From Bolinopsis microptera (Eukaryota; Ctenophora; Tentaculata; Lobata; Bolinopsidae): 64,000 nucleotides of DNA. Position 1 is the first letter of the stretch. Every line of letters starts with the position of its first letter. The position numbers and the translations under genes were made by a program. Below the pieces are notes generated by a model. The model saw only the letters and a list, made by a program, of their open reading frames with translations. It was not told where the DNA came from and searched no databases. The DNA is taken from contig NC_087076.1 in assembly GCF_026151205.1 (NCBI RefSeq), positions 4,179,902 to 4,243,901 on the forward strand, written 5' to 3'. This document shows, one piece after another, positions 52,348-64,000 of the stretch.

Positions 52348-53415
52348 TGCAGGTTTCTTCTACAGCACTGAAAGGAAATGTTGAAGAACCATATTTCCGA
52401 TGTAACAAATCCTTGAAAGAAATATGGGCACTCATTGACGAATCCCAATGGAAGGAAGTTGGCACGCCTGCTGCTTTTCTAAATATCGAGTTTTGTTCGA
52501 CCCCTGAGGTGAAACTTACATACTGACCTCTCATATCAAGGAAACCGATTCAAGGAGCTATCTACATGTTTAGCATTGCACATCAAACCACATTTATTGG
52601 GAAAGTACAGCCATTGTATCAACTCAGAGAAGAATCAACTCGCAAGAACGGACTGGAAACCAGATGAGTGAATTAAGCCAGCATCACGGCAGCGCTTATC
52701 CCTCAAAATGGTGATCATCAGTAGCAAAAATTCTCACTCAGAAAGAATCTTGAACGAAACCTCCCAAGGACACACACTAACCAGAGATCCTACCAAATAA
52801 GGGTGTCTCCAACCTAACGGAAGTGACTCTGACATTGTCCACCACAGTGAAAAAGTATGAGGAGAACTAAAGAAGACCAGAAGTTTTTTGTAACCTGAGT
52901 GCTCAAACAACTGAAGGTAACACCCTTGAAGAAAAGAAGAAATGGCTAAAGTTCCTTCCAATTTGTCAAGAAAACAGGAAGCAACCTCAAAGCCGGTTTG
53001 TTTAAGGTGAAAGAAATAGGCTCTGGGGAATAAGCATGGTCCAAACAAGGCCGTGTAGAAAGAAGAACTGAGCAACGTGTGAAGTCTATTGATAGTGCTA
53101 CACTAAATCAGCATCAATGGGAAACTGGTAAAACCAGCACCATGTGAACATGCATCACTTACATCACTATATTTGATCATGTATGTAAACTGAGTGGAGA
53201 AACAACGTAGCAAATCCCACCAAATGCTACGGGAAGTTTGGCGAACACAGAAAGAGCATTCTACAAGATCATCAGTGGGCAAAAGGTTGACACGGATGAT
53301 GAGTCAAACTGCGTAGAATCCACCTCCATATAGAGCATGGACTGACTCAGAAGGAAAATTTTCACAATAGTGTTTCAGTGTGTATCCCCATAGAAAATTC
53401 AAGATTTCAATAAAC
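52348..53415 (+). mobile_element. Penelope-like element copy 4
   Basis: A collinear unit. Its first block is readable at 52345-52526 (KEIWALIDESQWKEVGTPAA); the middle is dense in single-base deletions. Confidence 0.7.
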
Positions 53416-54321
53416 TGTACTTAGATGAATACATTAATTTAATACGATTGTTGTTCTTTTACTTAACATTATATTAATCCTACTTACTCAACTTGATTCT
53501 TTTTCATCTAAGTAGGCCAGTTTATTGAAATCAAGAACAATAATCCTGCAATCAACAGACGAATAGACTGTTACCGTAAAATTCAAATAAAATATTTACA
53601 GACATTGGTAGAATATTTTCTTTCATCATCAGTACCTAATAAAGTTATGATAAGTTAGTAAAGTTCTCCCAATAAATCAAAATGTAATCGAGAACTAACA
53701 GCTAAGACGATTTACACATGTATTTTGAAAGCTCCTGTAAAACAAACATTTCGTATCTCTTATGATATATGTTTTTAAACAAATATCCCCCCCGCCAAGA
53801 ACAAACAATTTTATTTTATTGTATCATTATAAAACAGTGTGGGCCAAAAGTCAGTACACATACGTTGGTCTTTATAGCTCAGTCACGATGCCCAATTTAA
53901 AATACTTCGTTCTGGTATGAACTTAGTACCGCCACTGGATCCGAGAATTTGTCACTCGAAAAATGGTTTGCGTTCATTTTTTTCAACATGGAAGTTCATT
54001 TTCACAATTTATTTATAGTTTGGGTAGTCGGATCAAGCTCTGAAAAGAATAGTATGCCGTTCACATGTTCAGAGAAACAATATAGTGTTTTAATATTGAA
54101 TTGGGCGTGGTCTAAATATTCGAATTTTCAAATTTTGATGACACGACGAATCCTCGAACCAGAAAGTACCGTATCCAGTCTGCAAAGCTACAGCTCTCAC
54201 TTATACAACACGGGGAGCTATTAAGGCCATCGTATGGGTTACTGACTTTTGGCCCACCCCGTAATTCTATTTATATTACAATATTATTTTATTAATATAT
54301 CATATTAGTTAATTATATGGT

Positions 54322-55425
54322 GCGGTTTTCTTCTTCTACAGCACTGAAAGAAATTTGACCATTGGATTTCCGAGGTAACAAATTCCTTTGAAAATGAATA
54401 TTGGCTACTTCATTGACGAATCACCAAATGGAAAGGAAGTTGGCACGCCTGTGGCTTTTCTAGATATCGAGTTTTGTTTTCGACCCTGAGGTAACTGTAC
54501 AAACTGACCTCCATATCAATAGGAAAACCGATTCAAGAGCTTTCTACATTTAGCAGTGCCCATCCAAACCACATTTAAGTGGAATAGTTTACAGCAGTGT
54601 ATCAAGACTCAGGAGAATTAATCAACGTCGCAAGAACGACTGGAAACCATATTGAGTGAATTAAGCCAAGCATTCAAGGCGAGCTGCTTATCCCTCAAAA
54701 ATGGTGAACAACATTAGCATAAAAAGTTCTCAACTCAGAAAGAAAACCTTGAACGAAGACCTCCCAAGGACAACACAACTGAAGCGAGAGATCCTAACAA
54801 ATAAGGGTTGTTCTTCAACCTACGGAAGTGACTCTTACATTGACACCACAGTGAAAAAGTAATGAGGAGAACTTAAAGAAGACCCGAAGTTTTTTGTAAC
54901 CTGAGTGACTCAAAACAACAGAGTAACACCCTTGAAGAAAAGAAGAATGCAAAAAGTTCTTCCAATTTGTCAAGAAAACAGAAGCAACCTCAAAAGCCGG
55001 TTGGTTAAGGTGTAAGAAAATAGCTCTGGTAATAAGCATGGTCAAACAAGTCCGTGTTAGAAAGAAGAACCTGTGCAAACGTGTGAGTCTATTGATATGC
55101 TACGACAAATCAGCATCAATGGGAAACGGTAAAACCACACCATCGTACATGCATCACTTACAACATCATATATTTGATACAGATGTAAAACTGTGTGTGA
55201 AACCATACGGTTAGGCAAATCCACCACCAGAAATGCTACGGGTAAGGTTGGCGAACACAGAAAGCATTCTACAAGATCATCAGTGGGCAGAAAGGTTTGA
55301 CACGGATGAATGAATCAAACTTGCGTAGGGAACTCCCCCTCCATATAAGCATAGGATGACTCAGAAGAAAATTTTAACAATATGTTTCAGTGTGTATCCT
55401 AAAAAAGTTCAAGATTTCTAATAAA
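54322..55425 (+). mobile_element. Penelope-like element copy 5
   Basis: A collinear unit with indels throughout. The 3' part from CATGCATCACTTACAAC to the AAACTGTACTTAGAT tail is intact enough to align by eye. Confidence 0.7.
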
Positions 55426-56337
55426 CTGTACTTAGATAATATCATTAATTAAATACGAATTGTTGTCTACTTAACATTATATAATCCTTACTTTCCTCAA
55501 CTTGGATTATTTTTCATCTAAGTACAGTTTATTGAAATCAAGAATCAATATTTCCTGCAATCAGACAACGGAATAAACTGTTTACCGTTAAATTCAAATA
55601 AAATATTTACAAAATTGGTAGAAATATTTTCTTCATCATCAGTACCTAATACAGATATGGGGAGAAGTTAGTAAATGTTTCTCCAATAAATCAAAATTAT
55701 TCGAGAACAAACAGCTGAAGACATTTACATCATGTTATTTTGAAAATCAGCTCCTGCTAAAACAAACTTTCGTAGCTCTTATAATATGTATTAAAACAAA
55801 ATCCCCCGCCAAGACAAACAATTTATTTTAATTGTTCTTATAATACAGGGTGGGCCAAAAGTCAGTACCCCATACGTTGGTCTTTAAAGGCTCAGTCACT
55901 GAGTGCCCAATTTAAAATACTTCGTTCTGGTATGACTAGTAACCACCACTGGTTTTCGAGGAATTTGTTCACGTCGAAAAATGTTTGCGTTCATTTTTTT
56001 TCAAATGAAGTTCATTTTCACATTTATTTGATAAGTTTGGGATAGTCGGATCAAGCTCTTGAAAAAATTAGCGTTCAGCATGTTCAGAGAAAACAATATA
56101 GGTGTTTTTAATACTGAATGTGGGCGGGTCTAAAATATTCGAATTTTCAAAGTTTGATTTGACGGACGAATCCGTCGAAACAGTAAGTACAGTTATGCAT
56201 CTGCAAAGCAACACTCTTCAAATATACAACACGGTGGACTATTAAGGCGCAACGTATGGGTACTGACTTTGGCCCACCCTTATATTCTATTAATTACAAT
56301 AGATTTATTAATATATTATATTATTATTTTATATGGG

Positions 56338-57425
56338 CAGGGTTTCCTTCTTACAGCACTGAAGGAAATTGGACCAGTGGATTTTCCGATGTAAACAAAT
56401 CCTTGAAAAATATGGGCTACTCATTACGAATCCCAATGGAAGGAAGTTGGCACGCCTGATGGCTTTTCTAGATATCGATTTTGTTTCGACCCTGAGGAAA
56501 CTTACAAACTGACCTCCATATCAAGGAAAAACCGATTTCAGGAGCTATCTACATTTTTAGCATGCATCATCCAAACCACATTTATATGGAATAGTTTTAC
56601 AGCCAGTGTATCAGACTCAGGAGAATAATCAACCCGCAAGAAACGACTGGAACCAGATTGAGTGAATTAAGCAACATTCAAGGCAAGCTGCTTATCGCCT
56701 CAAAAATGGTGAACAACATTAGCAAAAAGTTCTCAACTCAGAAAGAACAACCTGAACGAAGACCTACCCAAGGACACACACTGAAGCCAGAGATCCTACC
56801 AATAAGGGTTTGTCTCAACCTAGCGGAAGTGACTCTGACATTGTCACCTACATGAAAAAGTATGAGGAGAACTTAAAGAAGACCAGCAAGTTTTGTAACC
56901 TGAGTGACTCAAAACTACAGATTAACACCCTTGAATGAAAAGAAGAATGGCGAAAAAGTTTCTTCCAAATTGTCAAGAAAACAGGAAGCAACCTTCAAAA
57001 AGCCGTTGGTTTAAGGTGAAAGAAATAGCTCCTGGGGAATAAGCATGGTCAACAAGGCCAGTGGAGAAAGAAAACTGTGCAACGTGTGAGTCTATGTGAT
57101 AGTGGCTGACACAGATCAGCAATCAATGGGGAAACGGTAAAACCAGCACCAGGACATGCCATCACTTACAACATCATATATTTGATCAATTAACTGTGTG
57201 AGAAAACATACTAGCAAAATCCACCAGAATGCACGCGTAAGGTTTGGCGACCACAGAAAGCATTCTACAAGATCATGCAGTGGGCCAAAAGGGGTGACAC
57301 GGATGATGATTCAAACTGCGTAGGACTCTCACCTCCATAAGAGCATGGACTGACTCGAAGAAAATTTTAACATTAGTGTTTCTGTGTGTAATCCTAAGAA
57401 AATTCATGATTTCAATAAACTGTAC
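56338..57425 (+). mobile_element. Penelope-like element copy 6
   Basis: A collinear unit. SKMVNNISKKFSTQKEQPER is readable at 56658-56855, the linker between RT thumb and Cys motif. Confidence 0.7.
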
Positions 57426-58305
57426 ACTTAGATGAATATCTTTAATTAAATACGAATTGTTTGTCTTGACTAACATTATATACTCCTACATACGCAACTT
57501 GATTATGTTTCAATCTAAGTACAGTTTATTGAAATCAAGAATCAATATTTCCTGCAATCAGACTACGAATAACTGTTACGTAAAATCAAATAAAATGATT
57601 ACAACATTGGTAAGGAATATTTTTCTTGTCAATCATCGTTACCTAATAAAGTATGATAAGTTAGTAAAGTCTCCAATCAATCAAAATTAATCGAGAACAA
57701 ACAGCTGAAGACGATTTACCACATGTTTTTTGGAAAGCTCCTCTAAAACAAACTTGTCGTATCTCTTATATATGTTTTAAACAAATCCCCCGCCAAGAAC
57801 TAACAATTATTTTATTGTATCATTATAATACAGGTGGCCAAAAGTCAGTACCCATACTTGGTCTATTATAGCTCAGGCTCTGAGTGCCCAATTTAAATTC
57901 TTCGTTCTGGTATGACTTAGACCACCACATGGTTTCGAGGAATTTGTCAACTCGAAAAAATGTTTGCGTTCATTTTTTCAAATGGAGAGGTTCATTTTTC
58001 ACATTTAGTTGATAGTTTGGATATCGGATCAAGCTCGAAAAAATTAGCGTTCAGCATGTTCAAGAAAAACAATATAGGTGTTTTAATATTGAATGGGGCG
58101 TGGGCAAAATATTCGAATTTTCAAATTTTGACGACGAATCCTCGAACCAGTAGGTTTGAGTACAGTAGCCATCTGCAAAGCACAGCTTCGGTCAAATATA
58201 CAACACGGTGGAGCTATTAATCCAACGTAGGGTACTGACTTTTTGGCCCACCCTGTATTTCTATTATATTACATATAATTATTAATATATTATATTATTA
58301 ATTAT

Positions 58306-59405
58306 ATGGTGCAGGTTTCTTCTACAGCACTGAAAGGAAATTTGACCATGGATTTCCGATGTAAACAAATCCTTGAAAGAATATGGGCTACTATTGGACG
58401 GAATCCCAATGGAAGGAAGTTGGCACGCCTGTGGCTTTTCTTAGATGATCGAGTTTTTTTCGAACTGGCGGAGGGGTACCCATACAAACTGACCTCCATA
58501 TCAGGAAACGATTTCAAGGAGCTATCTACAATTTAGTCAGTTCGACATCCAAACCACAATTTATATGGCAATAGTTACAGCCAGTGTATCAGACTCAGGA
58601 AATAATCAACTCGCAAGAACCGACTGGGAAACCAGATTGGAGTGATAAGGCCAAGCATTCAAGGCAGCTGCTTTCCCGCAAAAATGGTGAACAACATTAG
58701 CAAAAAAGTTCGCAACACAGAAAGAAACCTTGAAACGAAGACCTTCCCCAAGGCAACACACGAAGCCAAGATCCTACCAAAAGGGTTGTCCTCAACCTAC
58801 GGAAGTGACCTGACATTGTCACAGACAGTGAAAAAAGTATGTGGGAAACTTAAGAAGACAGAAGTTTTTGTAACCTATGACCTCAAAAACAACAGAGTAA
58901 CACACCCTTGAAGAAATGAAGAATGGCAAAAAGTTCTTCCAATTTTCCAAGAAATACAGGAAGCATACCTCAAAAGCCGTTGGTTAAGGTGAAAGAATTA
59001 GCTCCTGGGGAATAATCATGGTCAAACAAGGCCGTGTAGAAAGAAGAACTACTGTGCAACGGAGAGTCTATTGATAGTGCTCAGCTAATCAGCATCAATG
59101 GGAAACGGAAAACCAGCACCAGTACATGCATCACTTACAACATCATTTATTTGACAGAGTAAACTCTGTGTGAGAAACCATAAACGTAGGCAAATCGCAA
59201 CCGAATCCTAGGGTAAGGGTTTGGCGAACACAGAAGAGCATTCCGACAAGTTCATCAGTGGGCAAAAGGTTGAACACGATATGATTCAAACTGCGGGTAG
59301 GACTCCCGACGCGTCCATTATAGAGCATGGGACTGACTCAGAAGGAAAATTTTACCAATAGTTGTTTCCAGGTGATCCTAGAAAAATTCAAGATTTCAAT
59401 AAACA
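58306..59405 (+). mobile_element. Penelope-like element copy 7
   Basis: A collinear unit with open stretches at 58306-58536 and 58642-58911 separated by frameshifts. Confidence 0.7.
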
Positions 59406-60301
59406 GTACATTAGGATGAATATCATTAATTAAATACGATTGTTTGTCTTACTTAACAGTTATATAATCCTAGCTACTCAACTTGATTATTTTTCATGCC
59501 TAAGTACAGTTTATTGAAACCATTAATCAATATTTCCGCCATCAGACAACGAATAACTGTTACCGTAAAAATTCAAATAAAATAATTACAACATTGGTAA
59601 ATATTTCTTTCATCACAGTACCTTAATAAAGATATGATAAGTTAGTACATTCTCCATAAATCAAAATTAATCGAGAACAAACAGCTGAAGACGAATTTTA
59701 CAACATGTTTTGAAAGCTCCTGCTAAAAACACAAAAAAAACTTTTCCGTCACTTATATATGTTTTAAACAAATCCCCCCGCCAAGACAAACAATTTTATT
59801 TTATTGTATCAATTATAATACAGGTGGCCAAAAGTCAGTAACCCATACTTTTGTCTTTATAGCTCAGCAACTTGATGCCGCAATTTAATTACTTCGTTCT
59901 GGATGAATTAGTGACCACCACTGGTTCGAGAATTTGTCACTCGAAAAGATGTTTGCGTTCATGTTTTTCAAATGGAAGTTCAATTTTCCACATTTATTTG
60001 ATAGTTTGGGATAGCGGGATCAAGCTCTGAAAAAATTAGCGCTCAGGCATGTTCAGAGAAAACAATATAGGTGTTTTAATAATGTAATGGGCGTGTCTAA
60101 AATATTCGAATTTTCAAATTTTGACGACGGAATCCTCAACCAGAATACAGTATGCCACTGCAAAGCAACAAGCTCTCAAAATATACAACACGGTGAGCTA
60201 TTAAGGCCAAGTATGGGTACTTGACTGTTTGGCCCACCCTGTAATATTCTAATTTTATTACAATCATATTATTTATATATTATATTATTAATTAGATGGA
60301 G

Positions 60302-61430
60302 AGCAGGTTTCATCTACAGCACTGAAGAGGAAATTGTGACACAGTGGATTTCCGATGTAAACAATCCTTAAAGAATAAGGGCCTACTCTTTGACGAATCC
60401 CAATGGAAGGAAGTTGGCGACGCCTGTGGCATTTCTAGATATCGAGTTTGTTTCGACCCTGAGGGAAACTATATACCAACTGACCTCCATATGCAAAGGA
60501 AACCGGATTTCAAGGAGCTATCTACATTTTAGCATTGCAAACATCCAAAACCACATTTATAGTGGAATAGTTTACCAGCCAGTGTATCAGACTCAGGAGA
60601 ATAATCTCAACTCGCAAGAACGACTGGAAACCAGATTGAGTGAATTAAGCCAAGCATTCCAAGGCAGCTGCTTATCCCTCAAAATGGTGGAACTGACATT
60701 AGCAAAAAAAGTCTCAACACAGAAAGAAAACCTTGAACGAAGACCATCCCACAGGACAACACTCGAAGCAGAGATCCTAACCAATAGAGGGTTTTGTCTC
60801 AACCTACGGAAGTGACCTGACATTGTCACCACAGTGAAAAAGTATGAGGAGAACTTAAAGAAGATCCAGAAGTTTTTGTAACCTGAGTGAACTCAAAACA
60901 ACAGAGTAAACACCCTTGAAAGAAAAGAAGAATGGCACAAAATTTCTTTCCAATTTGTCAAGAAAACAGGAAGCAACCTGGCAAAGCCGGTTGGGTTAAG
61001 GTGCAAGAAATAGCTCTTGGGAAATAAGCATGGGTCAAACAAGGCCGTGTAGAAGAAGAACTGTGCAACGTGTGAGTCTATTGATATGCTGACACAAAAT
61101 CAGCATCAAGGGGAAACGGGGTAAAACCCAGCACCGGTAACATGCAATCACGTACCACATCAGTATAATTTGATTCAGACTGTAAACTGTTGTGAGAAAC
61201 CATAACGTAGGCAAATCCACCAAATGCTACGGTAAGGTTTGCGAACACAAGAAAGCATCTAACAAGATCATCATTGGGCACAAGTTGACAACTGGCTTGA
61301 TGATTCAAACTGCGTAGAACTCCACCTCCATATAAGAGCATGGACTGTACTCAGGGAAGGAAAATTTTAACAATATGTTTCAGGTTTTTGGGGTGTAACC
61401 TAGATAATTCGAAGATTTCAATAAACTGGT
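60302..61430 (+). mobile_element. Penelope-like element copy 8
   Basis: Has the longest open stretch of the array (60390-60815). It covers the thumb block (GIVYQPVYQTQENNLNSQER) and part of the linker. Confidence 0.7.
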
Positions 61431-62357
61431 ACTTAGATGAATATCAGTAATTAAATTCCGAATTGTTGTCTACTTAACATTATATAATCCCTACTTTACT
61501 CAACGCTGATTATTTTTCATCTAAGGACAGTTTATTGAAATCAAGAATCATATTTCCGCAATCAGTCAACGAATACTGTTATCCCGTAAAATTCAAATAA
61601 AAGTTTTTACAACATTGTAGTATATTTTCTTTCATCATCATACCTCTAATAAAGATTTGAAAAGTTAGTAAAGAGTTCTCCAATAAATCCAAATTATTCG
61701 AGAACAAACAGCTGAAGACGAGTTACACATGATTTTGATGAGCTCCTGCTTAAAACAAAACTTTTCCGTGTAATCTCTTACACACTATGGTTTTTAAACA
61801 AATCCGTCCCGCCGCCAAGAACAAACATTTTATTTTATTGTACATTAATAATACAGGGTGGAGAGGCCAAAAGTGCAGTACCCATACGTTTGGTCATTTT
61901 AGCTCCGTCACAGCTGAGTGCGCCGAATTTAAATACTTCGTTCGGTAATGACTTAGTACCAACCACTGGTTCGAGGAATTTGTCAACTCGAAAAATGTTT
62001 GGCGTTCATTTATTCACATATGGAAGTTCATTTTCTCACATTTATTTGATAGTTTGGATAGTCGAATCAGCTACTGAAAAAAATAGGCGGTTCCAGCATG
62101 TTCAGAAAGAAAACAATATTGGTGTTTTAATAATTGAATGGGCTTGGTCTATAAAATATTCGAATTTATATCAAAATTTTGACGACGAATCCTCGAACCA
62201 GTAAGTACAGGTATGGCCATCTGCCAAAGCAACAGCTCTCAAATAATACAACAACTGTGGAGCTATTTAAGGCCAACGTATGGTACTGGACTTTTGGCCA
62301 CCCTGTATATTCCTATTATATTACAATATATTTATTAATATATATATTATTAATTAT

Positions 62358-63470
62358 ATTGGTGCGGTTTCTTCTACAAGCACTGATAGGGAATCTTTCT
62401 GACCAGTGATTCCGATGTAAACAAAGCTTGAAGAATAGGGCTAATCATTGACCGAATCCAAATGGAGGTATTGCACGCCATTGGCTTTTTCTAGATATCC
62501 GAGTTCTTGGTTTCGAACCCCTGAGGAAACTTTACTAACTGACCTCCACGATCAAGGAAACCGCGATTCAAAGGAGCTATCTACATTTTAGCATGCACAT
62601 CCTAACCACATTTAAGTTGGGAATAGATTACAGCCATGTATCAGACTCAGAGAATAATACAACTCGGCAGAACGACTGAAACCAATTGCGTGAATTAAGC
62701 CAAGCATTCAAGGCAGCTGCTTATCCCTCAAAAATGGTGATCAACATTAGCAAAAAAGTTCTCAACTCAGAAGACAACCTTGAACGAAGACCTCCCCAAG
62801 TGACAACACTGCGATGCCAGAGATCCTACCAATAATGGTTGACTCAACCTACGGAAGTGACTCTGACATTGTCACCACAGTGAAAAAGTATGAGGAGAAC
62901 TTAAAAAGAAGACCCGAAGTTTTTTGTAACCTGAGTGACTCAAAACAACAGAGTAACACCCTTGAAGACAAAGAAGAATAGGCAAAAAATGTTTTCTTCC
63001 AATTTGTCAAGAAAACAGGAAGCAACCTCAAAAAGCAGGTTTGTAAGGTGAAAGAAATGAGCTGCTGGGGAAAAAGCATGGTGCAATACAATGCCGGGTG
63101 AAGAAAGAACAAACTGTGCAACGTGTGAGTCTATTGATAGTGCTAGCACAAATCAGTCAGCAATGGGAAACGGGTAAAACCATCAGCCAGGTACAAGCGA
63201 ATCAGCTTACAACGATCATATATTTGATCAGGATGTATACTGTGTGAGAAACCATACGTAGGCAAATCCAACCAGAATTGCTACGGTAAGGTTTGGCGAA
63301 CACCGAAAGCAGGTCTACAAGATCATCAGTGGGCAAAGTTGACACGGATGATGATTTCAAACTGCGTAGTGACTCCACCTCCATATAGAGCATGGACTGA
63401 CTCAGAATGGAAAATTTTAACAATATGTGTTTCAGTGTGTATCCTAGAAAATTCAAGATTTCAATAACCT
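62358..63470 (+). mobile_element. Penelope-like element copy 9
   Basis: Last complete unit. It is followed by its 3' tail and the start of another MITE at the window edge. Confidence 0.7.
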
Positions 63471-64000
63471 GTACTTTAGATGAAATACCATTAATAAATA
63501 CGAATTGGTTGTCTTACTTAACATATATAATCCTACTTTGTACTACTCAACTTCTGATTATTTTTCATCTAAGTACAGTTTATTGAAATCAAGAATCAAT
63601 AGTTCCTGCAACAGACAACTCTAGTAATCTGTGTACCCTTAACCGTAAAATTCAAATAAAATATTTACACTTGGGTTAAATATTTTCACTTTCATCATCA
63701 TAACCTAATTAAGATAGAAAGTTAGTAAAAAAAAAAGTTCCCAATAAAATCAAAATTAATCGAGAACAAACAGCTGAGACGATTTACACATGTAATTTTG
63801 AAAGCTCCAGCTAAAACAGAAGCTTTTCGTATCTCTATATATGTTTTAAACAAATCCCCCCACGCCAAAACAAACAATTTATTTTATGTATCATTATAAT
63901 ACGATGGGGGCACAAAAGTCATGTACCCATACGGTTGGTCTTTTATAGCTCATCACTGAGTGCCCAATTTAAATACATTCGTTTCTGGTATGACTTTGTA

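Larger units (their letters stand above)
45980..64000 (+). repeat. Tandem array of about 2.0-kb Penelope-like/MITE units
   Basis: The unit order is: truncated Penelope-like element (about 1.1 kb), roughly 400 bp of AT-rich tail, a mariner-type MITE (about 430 bp), then the next unit. The MITE landmark ACAGGGTGGGCC recurs near 47850, 49820, 51859, 53832, 55844, 57829, 59818, 61851 and 63899, a spacing of 1.97-2.05 kb. Every unit starts at the same point after the MITE (TATATGGTGCAGGTTTCTTC). Copies differ by scattered single-base insertions and deletions, which look like uncorrected long-read errors rather than evolution. Copy number in the real genome may differ. The array runs off the right edge. 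Confidence 0.85.

Overview
The window is AT-rich nuclear DNA from an invertebrate animal. The evidence is spliced genes with GT-AG introns and phase-matched exons, animal-type proteins (mitochondrial carnitine palmitoyltransferase 1, an SLC34 sodium-phosphate cotransporter), many DNA-transposon relics (hAT-like, TTAA-type, TA-type, MULE) and a Penelope-like retroelement. I cannot fix the phylum from the sequence. There are no bacterial-style operons, CRISPR arrays or viral genomes.

Layout. (1) 1-28186: a carnitine palmitoyltransferase 1 (CPT1) gene on the + strand. Its first coding exon lies off the left edge; 18 exons (710 residues plus stop) can be placed here and all join in phase. Two of its introns are very large and hold other genes. 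The 8.5 kb intron (2303-10765) contains a 4.86 kb unit bounded by 324-bp nearly perfect inverted repeats and a 5-bp target duplication. This unit carries minus-strand exons, including an ankyrin-type protein. The same intron has a hAT-like element with a second fold-back element nested in it. The 9.9 kb intron (13259-23118) contains two tandem, same-strand, two-exon genes for secreted cathepsin-like proteins with acidic, ricin-B-like, PAN-like and Cys-rich C-terminal parts. The first keeps the catalytic Cys; the second has Ser there. Between them lie a broken minus-strand Cys-rich secreted peptide gene and a MULE/FLYWCH transposase remnant.

(2) 28187-32068: intergenic, with one inverted-repeat element. 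(3) 32069-34657: the first six exons of an SLC34-type sodium-phosphate cotransporter. The second half is absent. A minus-strand gene for a one-membrane-span protein, loosely like K(Ca) beta/TipE subunits, follows at 34829-35476.

(4) About 35570-46300: consensus of very poor quality, with homopolymers inflated everywhere. A degraded Penelope-like element with reverse transcriptase remnants can still be made out at 41.5-43.8 kb. (5) About 46300-64000: a head-to-tail array of roughly 2.0-kb units. Each unit is a 5'-truncated Penelope-like element (RT thumb, Cys-rich linker, GIY-YIG endonuclease, 3' tail) followed by a roughly 430-bp mariner-type MITE. Nine units are visible, all broken by scattered indels that look like uncorrected long-read errors.

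The most unusual items are the active/Ser-substituted protease-lectin pair nested in a CPT1 intron, the inverted-repeat unit carrying ankyrin-type exons, and the Penelope/MITE tandem array.
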